Positions 1 to 5,247 of a stretch of DNA of 5,247 bases are shown in pieces (position 1 is the stretch's first letter; each line of letters starts with the position of its first letter). The stretch spans positions 1 to 5,247 of the forward strand of contig JANXTD010000571.1 in assembly GCA_025352585.1 (NCBI GenBank). The letters run 5' to 3'. The notes beneath the pieces are model-generated. The model was given only the letters and a program-made list of their open reading frames with translations. It ran no database searches and was not told the origin of the DNA. Source of the DNA: Fimbriiglobus sp. (lineage in GTDB: Bacteria; Planctomycetota; Planctomycetia; Gemmatales; Gemmataceae). The position numbers and the translations under genes are program-made.

Positions 1-958
1 GCCCGGTGTACTTCTGGCCCCGGCACTTGGTCGCGTCGGCGACGACGACCTCGGGGCGGGCCTCGGCGACGCAACCGACCTCGACGCGGACCCGGCAAAA
101 CTTGACGAACTCCGCGTGCCGCGAGGCCCGGCGTAGCGCGACCGTCCCCCAGGCCTCGTGGCCGCGCTCCGAAGGCGCGGGCCGGGGTGCGGGTCCGCCG
201 GTCGGCGGCGGGGCGGGGTCGGGCGGGGGCATGAGGGAGTTGCCCAACTCGTCCTCCGCGGCCAGCAGCACCGGCTTACCCAGGGCGCAGACCGGCAGCC
301 GCGGCTCGGAGCGGACTAAGAATCTGACCGTCAGTTCCGCGGGCGGCCGTGCCACGGCCTGGCGACGCTCGACGCGGCCGACGCGGACCTCCGATTTCAG
401 ATCGACGGTGTCCGCCGCGACCCGGAACGGCCCGGCGTAGGCGACGTGCGGCGTCGATTCGTCGGTGCCCTCGACGCGGATAATGTGGTCGAACTCGTTG
501 ACCTCCCAAGTCAACTGCAGCGCGTCGCAGAGTCGGTCGAGCGCCTCCAGGAAGGGCGTGCCGTCCCAGTCGAACGTGACCAGGGCGTCGCGCGGGGAGC
601 CGCCGAAGAGGAACTTCGCGCCGGTGCGCTTCGCCAACTCGTCGAAGACCTCCCGGCCCGGACGGCGCTCGACCTTCAGCGTCACGCGGGTCGGCTTCGT
701 CACGGCGATGGCCTCGAGCCGTTCGGCGAGGACCTCGAGCCGGCGGGCCACCTCCGGGTCGGCGGTCTTGGCGCGGGCCGCCCGGAGTTCGGGCACCGAC
801 GCCTTGCCTAGGGTCAGCAGCTCGTCCCCGGCGCGCTCCCGCTCGCGGAAGTCGTCCGACCCGAGGCGGGCGACGAGCGTGGGGATGTCCGGCGACTGGG
901 CGAGCGCCGCGGCGGCCGCGGTGCCGGCGACGACGACGAGTGCGCAGAGCCTGAGCAT
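1..958 (-). CDS. Secreted HEAT-repeat protein with STN-like domain (3' end beyond the window)
   Basis: The frame is open for 319 codons from an ATG at 958-956 to the left edge, so the C-terminus is missing. Residues 1-20 (MLRLCALVVVAGTAAAAALA) form a signal peptide with likely cleavage before Gln21, which suggests an exported protein. Residues about 25-84 look like a HEAT-type helical repeat: LVARLGSDDFRERERAGDEL, then a helix ending in RRLEVLAERLEAI. Residues about 92-163 alternate strand and helix (GREVFDELAKRTGAKFLF, then PFLEALDRLCDAL) and resemble the short STN domain of secretins and TonB receptors; this is a by-eye match. Residues 170-240 look beta-rich, 244-262 are a proline-rich linker, and a second beta-like part follows. 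I recognise this architecture from uncharacterised planctomycete proteins but know no function. The start is supported by GGGAGG just upstream. It follows the TPR gene by 35 bases on the same strand, so the two are probably co-transcribed. Confidence 0.85.
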   Translation of the reverse strand, partial: MLRLCALVVVAGTAAAAALAQSPDIPTLVARLGSDDFRERERAGDELLTLGKASVPELRAARAKTADPEVARRLEVLAERLEAIAVTKPTRVTLKVERRPGREVFDELAKRTGAKFLFGGSPRDALVTFDWDGTPFLEALDRLCDALQLTWEVNEFDHIIRVEGTDESTPHVAYAGPFRVAADTVDLKSEVRVGRVERRQAVARPPAELTVRFLVRSEPRLPVCALGKPVLLAAEDELGNSLMPPPDPAPPPTGGPAPRPAPSERGHEAWGTVALRRASRHAEFVKFCRVRVEVGCVAEARPEVVVADATKCRGQKYTG

Positions 959-962
959 AGGG

Positions 963-968
963 CCTCCC
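963..968 (-). promoter_or_regulatory. Shine-Dalgarno site of the HEAT-repeat gene
   Basis: On the minus strand this reads GGGAGG, four bases (CCCT) before the ATG at 958-956. It is the strongest ribosome binding site in the window and fixes the start of the HEAT-repeat gene, directly ahead of a good signal peptide. Confidence 0.6.
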
Positions 969-993
969 AGTCTTCCCGGCGAACCGCCCGCGG

Positions 994-2238
994 CTACTCC
1001 GGCCCGCGGGTGCGGTACGGCTTGCCGCCCTGGTACAGGCTCACCCGGCTGTCGTAGTCGGCGGCGTGCTCGGGGGCCGACAGGTCGCGGGCCTTCTCCT
1101 GCCACCGCACCGCCCCGTCGAAGTCGCCGATCTCGGCGCAGGCTGCCGCGAGGGTGTCGAGGAAGCCCGGCTCCTGCCACTCGCTGAGTTCGCACGCCCG
1201 CGTCGCGCACTCCTTCGCCTGCCGGCCGTTGCGCACGTCGGGGTCGGGGGCCGTCGCCCAAATCCAGCCGAGTTGGTTGAACGTCGAGGCGCTCCGCGGG
1301 TCGCGCTTCAGGGCGTCGAGGTGGTCTTGGACCGCGCGGGCGTACTCAGCTTGCTGGTAGTAGACCGCCGCGCGCAAGTTGTACGTCCCCGGCGTCTCGG
1401 GGTTCTGCCGGATCGCCGCGGTGTAGTCGGCCAGCGCCCCCGGCAAGTCGCGCTCGCGGCGGCGGGCCATGCCGCGCAAGCTGAGCGCCCGCGCGTTGGT
1501 CGGCGCGAGTTCCAGCACGGCGTCGCAGTCGGCCAGCGCCTCGGTGGTGCGGCCGCGGTCGTAGCGCACCGTCGCCCGCGCCAGGTGGGCGATCGCCGCC
1601 GCCGGGTTCAGGCGAATCGCCTCGCTCAAGTCCGACTCGGCCGCCTCGGAGTCGCCGAGTTCCCGGTGCGCCAGGCCGCGCGCCTGGTACGCGCCAGCGT
1701 GCTCCGGGTTCAGCCGTAGCGCGGCGTTGCAGTCGGTGATGCAGGCGTTGTAATTCTCGCAGTCGAGCATCAGTTCCGCGCGGCTCAGGAAGTAGTCGGC
1801 GGCGTGGTCCGGGTCGCCCTCGATCGCCCTGGCGTAGTCGGCGACCGCCGCGTCGGTGTCGCCCTGCGCCGCGTGGCAGTTGCCGCGCAGGCCGTGGATC
1901 GCCTTCCAGCCGTCGTCGAGCTTCAACACCCGGTCGCAGTCGGCGATCGCCGCCTCGTAGGCGCGCTGGCGGAACAACAGTTCGGCGCGCTCGGCGTACT
2001 GCGCCGGGTCGTCGCTCTTGAACTTGATGGCCCGGTCGAGGTCGTTGAGCGCGTCGGTGCGCTGTTCCAACCCCAGGTAGGCCCGCGCGCGGGCGCGGTA
2101 GCCGGCCGCCACGTCGGGGCGCAGGGCGATCGCCCGCGTGAAGCACTCGACCGCCTCGCGGAAGTCGCGGGCGTTGAGCTTGTCCTGGCCGCGCTCGAAA
2201 ATCGTCTGGGCGTCGGCCGTCGTCCGGGGTTGCGGCAT
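994..2238 (-). CDS. TPR-repeat protein, cytoplasmic, 414 aa
   Basis: Almost the whole protein is tetratricopeptide repeats, with about nine regular 34-residue units between residues 10 and 316. Unit consensus positions are visible, for example FREAVECFTRAIALRP, YEAAIADCDRVLKL, SEAAESDLSEAIRLNP and PGALADYTAAIRQNP. TPR arrays form a superhelix that binds partner proteins. The end of the protein differs: FNQLGWIWATAPDPDVRNG, then an Ala/Cys-rich helix, FLDTLAAACAEIGDFDGAV and finally LYQGGKPYR. This tail is typical of planctomycete TPR proteins, in my recollection. There is no signal peptide or membrane segment. I chose the ATG at 2238 because the TPR pattern begins there. An in-frame start at 2394 would add 52 low-complexity residues, cross the divergent promoter region and overlap the neighbouring gene. 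The ribosome site is weak (TGGA, about eight bases upstream). The partner is unknown; co-transcription with the downstream HEAT-repeat gene is likely. Confidence 0.92.
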   Translation of the reverse strand: MPQPRTTADAQTIFERGQDKLNARDFREAVECFTRAIALRPDVAAGYRARARAYLGLEQRTDALNDLDRAIKFKSDDPAQYAERAELLFRQRAYEAAIADCDRVLKLDDGWKAIHGLRGNCHAAQGDTDAAVADYARAIEGDPDHAADYFLSRAELMLDCENYNACITDCNAALRLNPEHAGAYQARGLAHRELGDSEAAESDLSEAIRLNPAAAIAHLARATVRYDRGRTTEALADCDAVLELAPTNARALSLRGMARRRERDLPGALADYTAAIRQNPETPGTYNLRAAVYYQQAEYARAVQDHLDALKRDPRSASTFNQLGWIWATAPDPDVRNGRQAKECATRACELSEWQEPGFLDTLAAACAEIGDFDGAVRWQEKARDLSAPEHAADYDSRVSLYQGGKPYRTRGPE

Positions 2239-2285
2239 GGTGATCGTCCAGGGGGTCGGGGGCGGGGGCGTCCGCCCACCGCGGC

Positions 2286-2294
2286 ATTCTAGCA
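2286..2294 (-). promoter_or_regulatory. Putative extended -10 promoter element for the TPR gene
   Basis: On the minus strand this reads TGCTAGAAT: a TAGAAT hexamer, one mismatch from TATAAT, preceded by the TGn of an extended -10 element. This would start transcription near 2279 and give a leader of about 41 bases before the ATG at 2238. No good -35 is seen at the usual distance, which an extended -10 can tolerate. The assignment rests on sequence resemblance alone. Confidence 0.4.
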
Positions 2295-2326
2295 CGCCCC
2301 GGCCGGAAGACGAACGCCCCGCGTCG

Positions 2327-2332
2327 TATAGT
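2327..2332 (+). promoter_or_regulatory. Putative -10 element for the hydrolase gene
   Basis: TATAGT is one mismatch from TATAAT and would start transcription near 2339, about 37 bases before the ATG at 2376. No -35 match is present at 15 to 19 bases upstream. It would rule out a GTG start at 2331 for the hydrolase, since that codon lies inside the hexamer. Confidence 0.3.
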
Positions 2333-2375
2333 GACTCTTCTCCCCGGCCCCCCCACTGTGACACGGACGTGTGCA

Positions 2376-4379
2376 ATGGCCCAGTTTCGCGCAACGCTCC
2401 TCGGGCTACTGCTGCTGGTGCCGCTGGCGTCCGCCGACGGCCCGACCGACAACGCCGCCGAGAAGGTCCGCCCGGTGCCGCCCAAGGGGGCCGTGATCGC
2501 CGAGGAAGACCGCGCCGCCCTCACCGCCGGTCTCGACGAGTTAACGAAGGCCATCGCCGCGGCCGCCGACGCCCAGAAGGCGAAGCCGGCGCTGCTCGAC
2601 TTGCTGCCGGATGTCGAGGTCTACGCCAAGGCGGTGCGCTACGCCCTCACCTACGACGAGATGTACGTCGAGGCTAAGGGCCGCAACGATGTCGTCAGTG
2701 CCAAGGCGATTCTGACGAAGGGGATGGAGCGGGCCAAGGAACTGCGCGACGGCAAGCCGACCTGGCCGACCGCGACCGGGCTGGTCGTGCGCGGCTACAA
2801 GTCGAAGATCGACGGCAGCGTCCAGCCCTACGGCCTCGTCGTCCCCGAGGCGTTCGGCGTGAAGTCGGCGCACCAGTACCGCGCGGACTTCTGGTGGCAC
2901 GGCCGCGGCGAGACGCTAACCGAACTCGACTTCATCCGCGGCCGCCAGTCGAGTCCTGGCGAGTTCACCCCGGCCAATGCGTTTGTCGTCCACCCCTACG
3001 GCCGCTACTGCAACGCCAACAAGTTCGCCGGCGAGATCGACACCCTCGAAGTGCTCGAACACCTCAAGAAGCATTACCCGATCGACGAGTCGCGCCTGGT
3101 GGCCCGCGGCTTCAGCATGGGCGGCGCGGCTTGCTGGCAGTTCGCCGCGCACTACCCGACCTTGTGGTGCGCCGCCGCGCCGGGGGCCGGCTTCGCCGAG
3201 ACGCCGGAGTTCCTCAACGTCTTCCAGAACGAGAAGGTCGATCCGGCCTGGTACGAGAAGAAGTTGTGGCACCTGTACAACGCCTCGGACGTGCCCATGA
3301 ATTTCATGAACGTCCCGACGGTCGCTTACAGCGGAGAGAACGACAAGCAGAAGCAGGCCGCCGACGTGATGGCCCGCGAACTGTTGACGTTGAACTTCGA
3401 TTTGACGCACGTCATCGGAGCCAAAGCGGGACACAACTACACGCCTGAAGGCAAGCGGATCGTCAACGCCAAGATCGACGCGATCGTCGCCCGAGGCAAG
3501 CCGGCCGTGCCGCAAACGGTCGCCTTGCAGACGTACACCTTGCGACACAACAAGGCGGCGTGGGTCGAAGTCCTCGGGCTTCATAAGCACTGGGAATGCG
3601 CCACGGTCGTGGCACAAATCTCTCAGCCCAACAAAGTGACCGTCAACACTCAGAACGTATCGGCTCTCCGAATTCACTTCGGGCCGGGGGAGTCGCCGTT
3701 CGTTGGGAGTTCTTACAACTTCGTACTTAAGATGACGGAGGGCGTCACGGAGTCGTACAAGAAGGCCATGCTTACGCCGCCGCGAATCCAGTCTGACGGC
3801 TCCCTGACAATTACAATTGGCGAGCCGCCGGCGAACGTCCTCGCCAAGCGCCCTGGCCTGCAAGGGCCGATCGACGACGCCTTCATGGACAGCTTCCTCA
3901 TGGTCAAGCCGTCCGGCACGCCGATGAACGAGAAGCTCGGCGCGTGGACGGCCCGCGAGATGGCGCACGCCACCGACCACTGGCGCAAGCAGTTCCGCGG
4001 CGACGCCCCGGTCAAGCTCGACACGGCCGTCACCGACGCCGACATCGCCAACAACAACCTGATCCTCTGGGGCGACCCCAAGAGTAACGCCATCCTCGAC
4101 AAGATCATCGACAAGTTGCCGCTCAACGAGTTCAGCGACAAGGCGGTGACGGTCATGATTTACCCCAACCCGCTGAACCCCAAGAAGTACGTGGTGCTGA
4201 ACTCCGGCTTCACGTTCCGCGAGTACGACCAGCTCAACAACGCCCGGCAGGTGCCGAAGTTGCCCGACTACGCCGTGATCGACATCACCAGCCCCGTCAC
4301 GCCGCACGCCGCCGGCAAGGTGCTGCGCGCGGGCTTCTTCGACGAGAAGTGGGCACTCACGGCCGACACGGCGAAATAA
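2376..4379 (+). CDS. Secreted alpha/beta-hydrolase, prolyl-oligopeptidase/esterase type, 667 aa
   Basis: A serine hydrolase that should cleave an ester or peptide bond outside the cytoplasm; the substrate cannot be told. Residues 1-20 (MAQFRATLLGLLLLVPLASA) form a clear signal peptide. Residues about 22-130 are a helical N-terminal region. The catalytic core starts near 134 with GLVVRGYKSKIDGSVQPYGL. It contains HG at 175-176 (probable oxyanion-hole motif), the nucleophile elbow GFSMGG with Ser247, Asp323 in YSGENDKQ, and His353 in AGHNY. Order and spacing fit the alpha/beta-hydrolase fold. A beta-like region follows (TYTLRHNKAAWVEV, 386-399). The C-terminal part contains NNNLILWGDPKSNAIL from 559. 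I recall these flanking parts from planctomycete proteins annotated as prolyl oligopeptidase family peptidases. The ATG at 2376 was chosen because the signal peptide begins there; a GTG at 2331 would add 15 residues ahead of it. The ribosome site is only GGA. Codon usage shifts in the middle of the gene. A lyase gene follows after 32 bases and is probably in the same operon. Confidence 0.93.
   Translation: MAQFRATLLGLLLLVPLASADGPTDNAAEKVRPVPPKGAVIAEEDRAALTAGLDELTKAIAAAADAQKAKPALLDLLPDVEVYAKAVRYALTYDEMYVEAKGRNDVVSAKAILTKGMERAKELRDGKPTWPTATGLVVRGYKSKIDGSVQPYGLVVPEAFGVKSAHQYRADFWWHGRGETLTELDFIRGRQSSPGEFTPANAFVVHPYGRYCNANKFAGEIDTLEVLEHLKKHYPIDESRLVARGFSMGGAACWQFAAHYPTLWCAAAPGAGFAETPEFLNVFQNEKVDPAWYEKKLWHLYNASDVPMNFMNVPTVAYSGENDKQKQAADVMARELLTLNFDLTHVIGAKAGHNYTPEGKRIVNAKIDAIVARGKPAVPQTVALQTYTLRHNKAAWVEVLGLHKHWECATVVAQISQPNKVTVNTQNVSALRIHFGPGESPFVGSSYNFVLKMTEGVTESYKKAMLTPPRIQSDGSLTITIGEPPANVLAKRPGLQGPIDDAFMDSFLMVKPSGTPMNEKLGAWTAREMAHATDHWRKQFRGDAPVKLDTAVTDADIANNNLILWGDPKSNAILDKIIDKLPLNEFSDKAVTVMIYPNPLNPKKYVVLNSGFTFREYDQLNNARQVPKLPDYAVIDITSPVTPHAAGKVLRAGFFDEKWALTADTAK
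3300..3839 (+). other. Internal block of atypical codon usage in the hydrolase gene
   Basis: By hand count, about 38 of 180 codons here (21%) end in A or T. The preceding 308 codons have about 23 (7.5%) and the following 179 about 6 (3%). The last 80 codons of the block reach about 26%, with codons rare elsewhere in the window such as GTA, ACA, CTT, CGA and ATT. The frame is intact. The block encodes residues 309-488, including the predicted Asp and His of the triad and the beta-like region after them. The edges are approximate. Confidence 0.6.
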
Positions 4380-4398
4380 TCTTGCCCCCCTAAACCCT

Positions 4399-4402
4399 GG
4401 AG
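4399..4402 (+). promoter_or_regulatory. Shine-Dalgarno site of the lyase gene
   Basis: GGAG lies nine bases before the ATG at 4412, in the 32-base gap after the hydrolase stop codon. It supports that start. I see no hairpin terminator or -10 element in the gap, which fits read-through from the hydrolase gene. Confidence 0.5.
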
Positions 4403-4411
4403 TCCTCACCC

Positions 4412-5247
4412 ATGCAACGGATCACCTGGCGCGGCGTCTTCCCGGCGCTCTGCACGCAGTTCCACGCCGACCTGTCGCTCGACATCCCTGGCACCCTCGC
4501 GCACCTCGACGCGATGCTCAAGGCCGGCATCCACGGCGTCGTCATGATGGGCAGCGTCGGCGAGATCACGACGCTCGAGGCCGACGAGAAGCGTGAACTC
4601 CTCAAGGCGTCCGTCGCCCACGTCAAGGGCCGGGTCCCGGTGCTGACCGGCGTCGCCGAGTACACCACCGCGCAGGCCTGCCGCTGGGCCGAGGCGAGTG
4701 CCAAACTCGGGGCCGACGGGCTGATGGTGCTGCCGCCGATGGTCTACAAGGGCGACGACCGCGAGACGATGGCCCACTTCCGCACCGTCGCCGCGGCCAC
4801 CGACTTGCCGATCATGGTCTACAACAACCCGCCGGCCTACAAGGCCGACATCACGCCGCAAATGTTCGTCGAACTGGCCGACGAGCCGAAGTTCGCCTGC
4901 ATCAAGGAGTCGTCGGACAACCCGCGGCGGATCACCGACATCATCAACCTGACCGGCGACCGCTACGTGATCTTCGCCGGCGTCGATGACCTGTTCTTGG
5001 AGTGCCTGCTGCTCGGGGCCGTCGGGTGGGTCAGCGGCCTGGTCAACGCCTTCCCGGCGGAGAACAAGCGCATCTGGGACCTCGCCGAGGCCGGCAAGTG
5101 GGCCGAGGCGCGGGCCATCTACCGCTGGTACACGCCGCTGCTGCACCTCGACACGCACCCCAAGCTCGTGCAGTACATCAAGCTGGCGAGCGCGGAGTGC
5201 GGCTACGGCAGCGAACTCACGCGGCCGCCGCGCCTGCCGCTCGTCGG
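4412..5247 (+). CDS. DapA-superfamily aldolase/lyase, probably catabolic (3' end beyond the window)
   Basis: 278 codons are visible; members are usually about 300 residues, so only a short C-terminal piece is missing. This is a class I aldolase-type TIM barrel that forms a Schiff base with its keto-acid substrate. The Schiff-base lysine is Lys165 in CIKESSDN and the catalytic tyrosine is Tyr137 in VYNNPP. Their spacing of 28 matches E. coli DapA (Tyr133, Lys161). The substrate loop is GSVGE (47-51) in place of DapA's GTTGE. GVDDLFLE (190-197) and SGLVNAFP (208-215) are further family blocks. The position of DapA Arg138, which binds the aspartate-semialdehyde carboxylate, appears to be Ala142. 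This argues against a role in lysine biosynthesis. The sequence (WRGVFPALCTQF, GVAEYTTAQA, HLDTHPKLVQYIKLA) resembles, from memory, lyases of hydroxyproline-type catabolic operons such as pyrroline-4-hydroxy-2-carboxylate deaminase. Keto-deoxy-sugar-acid dehydratases or aldolases are alternatives. It is cytoplasmic, with no signal peptide. Confidence 0.92.
   Translation, partial: MQRITWRGVFPALCTQFHADLSLDIPGTLAHLDAMLKAGIHGVVMMGSVGEITTLEADEKRELLKASVAHVKGRVPVLTGVAEYTTAQACRWAEASAKLGADGLMVLPPMVYKGDDRETMAHFRTVAAATDLPIMVYNNPPAYKADITPQMFVELADEPKFACIKESSDNPRRITDIINLTGDRYVIFAGVDDLFLECLLLGAVGWVSGLVNAFPAENKRIWDLAEAGKWAEARAIYRWYTPLLHLDTHPKLVQYIKLASAECGYGSELTRPPRLPLV

Larger units (their letters stand above)
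2239..2375. promoter_or_regulatory. Divergent intergenic region between TPR and hydrolase genes
   Basis: This 137-base gap separates two genes transcribed away from each other, so it should carry both promoters. Against its GC-rich background two AT-rich hexamers stand out, one per strand, about 40 bases apart. Neither has a recognisable -35 box. A 12-base inverted repeat, ACACG-GA-CGTGT (2361-2372), lies just before the hydrolase start. No riboswitch-like structure or terminator is evident. Confidence 0.6.

Noticed and set aside
959..993. Possible terminator between the TPR and HEAT-repeat genes
   Set aside because: The 35-base gap has no convincing stem-loop followed by a T-run on the minus strand.
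446..1187. Plus-strand frames of 121 and 240 codons across the HEAT-repeat gene and the start of the TPR-gene 3' end
   Set aside because: They are Arg/Ser/Pro-rich without domain signals and lie opposite a minus-strand frame with a signal peptide, a ribosome site and HEAT-like sequence.
1049..1810. Recurring DNA words such as GTAGTCGGCGGCGTG (near 1055 and 1794) in the TPR gene
   Set aside because: They encode the repeated HAADY-type residues of the TPR units and follow the repeat periodicity, so they are not an independent DNA repeat or mobile element.
2331..2375. GTG start at 2331 for the hydrolase gene
   Set aside because: It would put 15 extra residues before a normal signal peptide, and the codon lies inside the TATAGT candidate -10 element.
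2239..2394. 52-residue N-terminal extension of the TPR protein to an ATG at 2394
   Set aside because: The extension is low-complexity, crosses the probable promoter for the gene itself and overlaps the start of the divergent hydrolase gene. The TPR pattern begins right after the ATG at 2238.
1346..2554. 402-codon minus-strand frame overlapping the TPR gene in another register
   Set aside because: It is Arg/Gly/Pro-rich with no domain, it overlaps a clear TPR repeat array, and its start lies inside the hydrolase gene.
2916..4409. Long open frame of 497 codons on the minus strand, antisense to the hydrolase gene
   Set aside because: The plus-strand frame has a signal peptide, a catalytic triad and G/C-biased third positions. 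The antisense protein is Val/Arg/Gly/Leu-rich with no recognisable domain, as expected for a shadow frame in high-GC DNA.
4406..5158. 250-codon minus-strand frame opposite the lyase gene
   Set aside because: The plus strand encodes an unmistakable DapA-superfamily protein with its catalytic residues; the antisense product has no recognisable feature.

Overview
This is a high-GC window (roughly two-thirds G+C, with coding third positions mostly G or C). It most likely comes from a planctomycete, probably a Gemmata-like lineage. That assignment rests on recognising protein types: a secreted HEAT-repeat protein with a proline-rich linker, a TPR protein with a C-terminal tail I know from many planctomycete TPR proteins, and a secreted serine hydrolase whose N- and C-terminal extensions also look planctomycete. 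No rRNA or other marker confirms the taxonomy.

Layout: four protein genes in two divergent pairs. On the minus strand, reading leftward from about 2238, there is a 414-residue TPR protein (994-2238). After 35 bases it is followed by a secreted HEAT-repeat protein (1-958) that runs off the left edge. On the plus strand, reading rightward from 2376, there is a 667-residue secreted alpha/beta-hydrolase (2376-4379). After 32 bases it is followed by a DapA-family lyase (4412-5247) that runs off the right edge. The 137-base gap between the pairs (2239-2375) is the only substantial non-coding stretch. It holds two AT-rich -10-like hexamers facing opposite ways and is the obvious place for divergent promoters.

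Function: the hydrolase has a readable Ser/Asp/His triad and acts outside the cytoplasm on an ester or peptide substrate that cannot be named from sequence. The lyase keeps the Schiff-base Lys and catalytic Tyr of the DapA superfamily but lacks the Arg that marks true dihydrodipicolinate synthase. It resembles catabolic members such as hydroxyproline-pathway deaminases. A secreted hydrolase followed by a catabolic lyase could form a small uptake-and-degradation unit, but this is inference. The TPR and HEAT proteins are probably a separate transcription unit of scaffold or adaptor proteins.

I see no RNA genes, mobile elements, CRISPR arrays, convincing terminators or clearly novel system. The most unusual signal is a block in the middle of the hydrolase gene (about 3300-3839) where the share of A/T-ending codons is about three to six times that of the flanking parts of the same gene.
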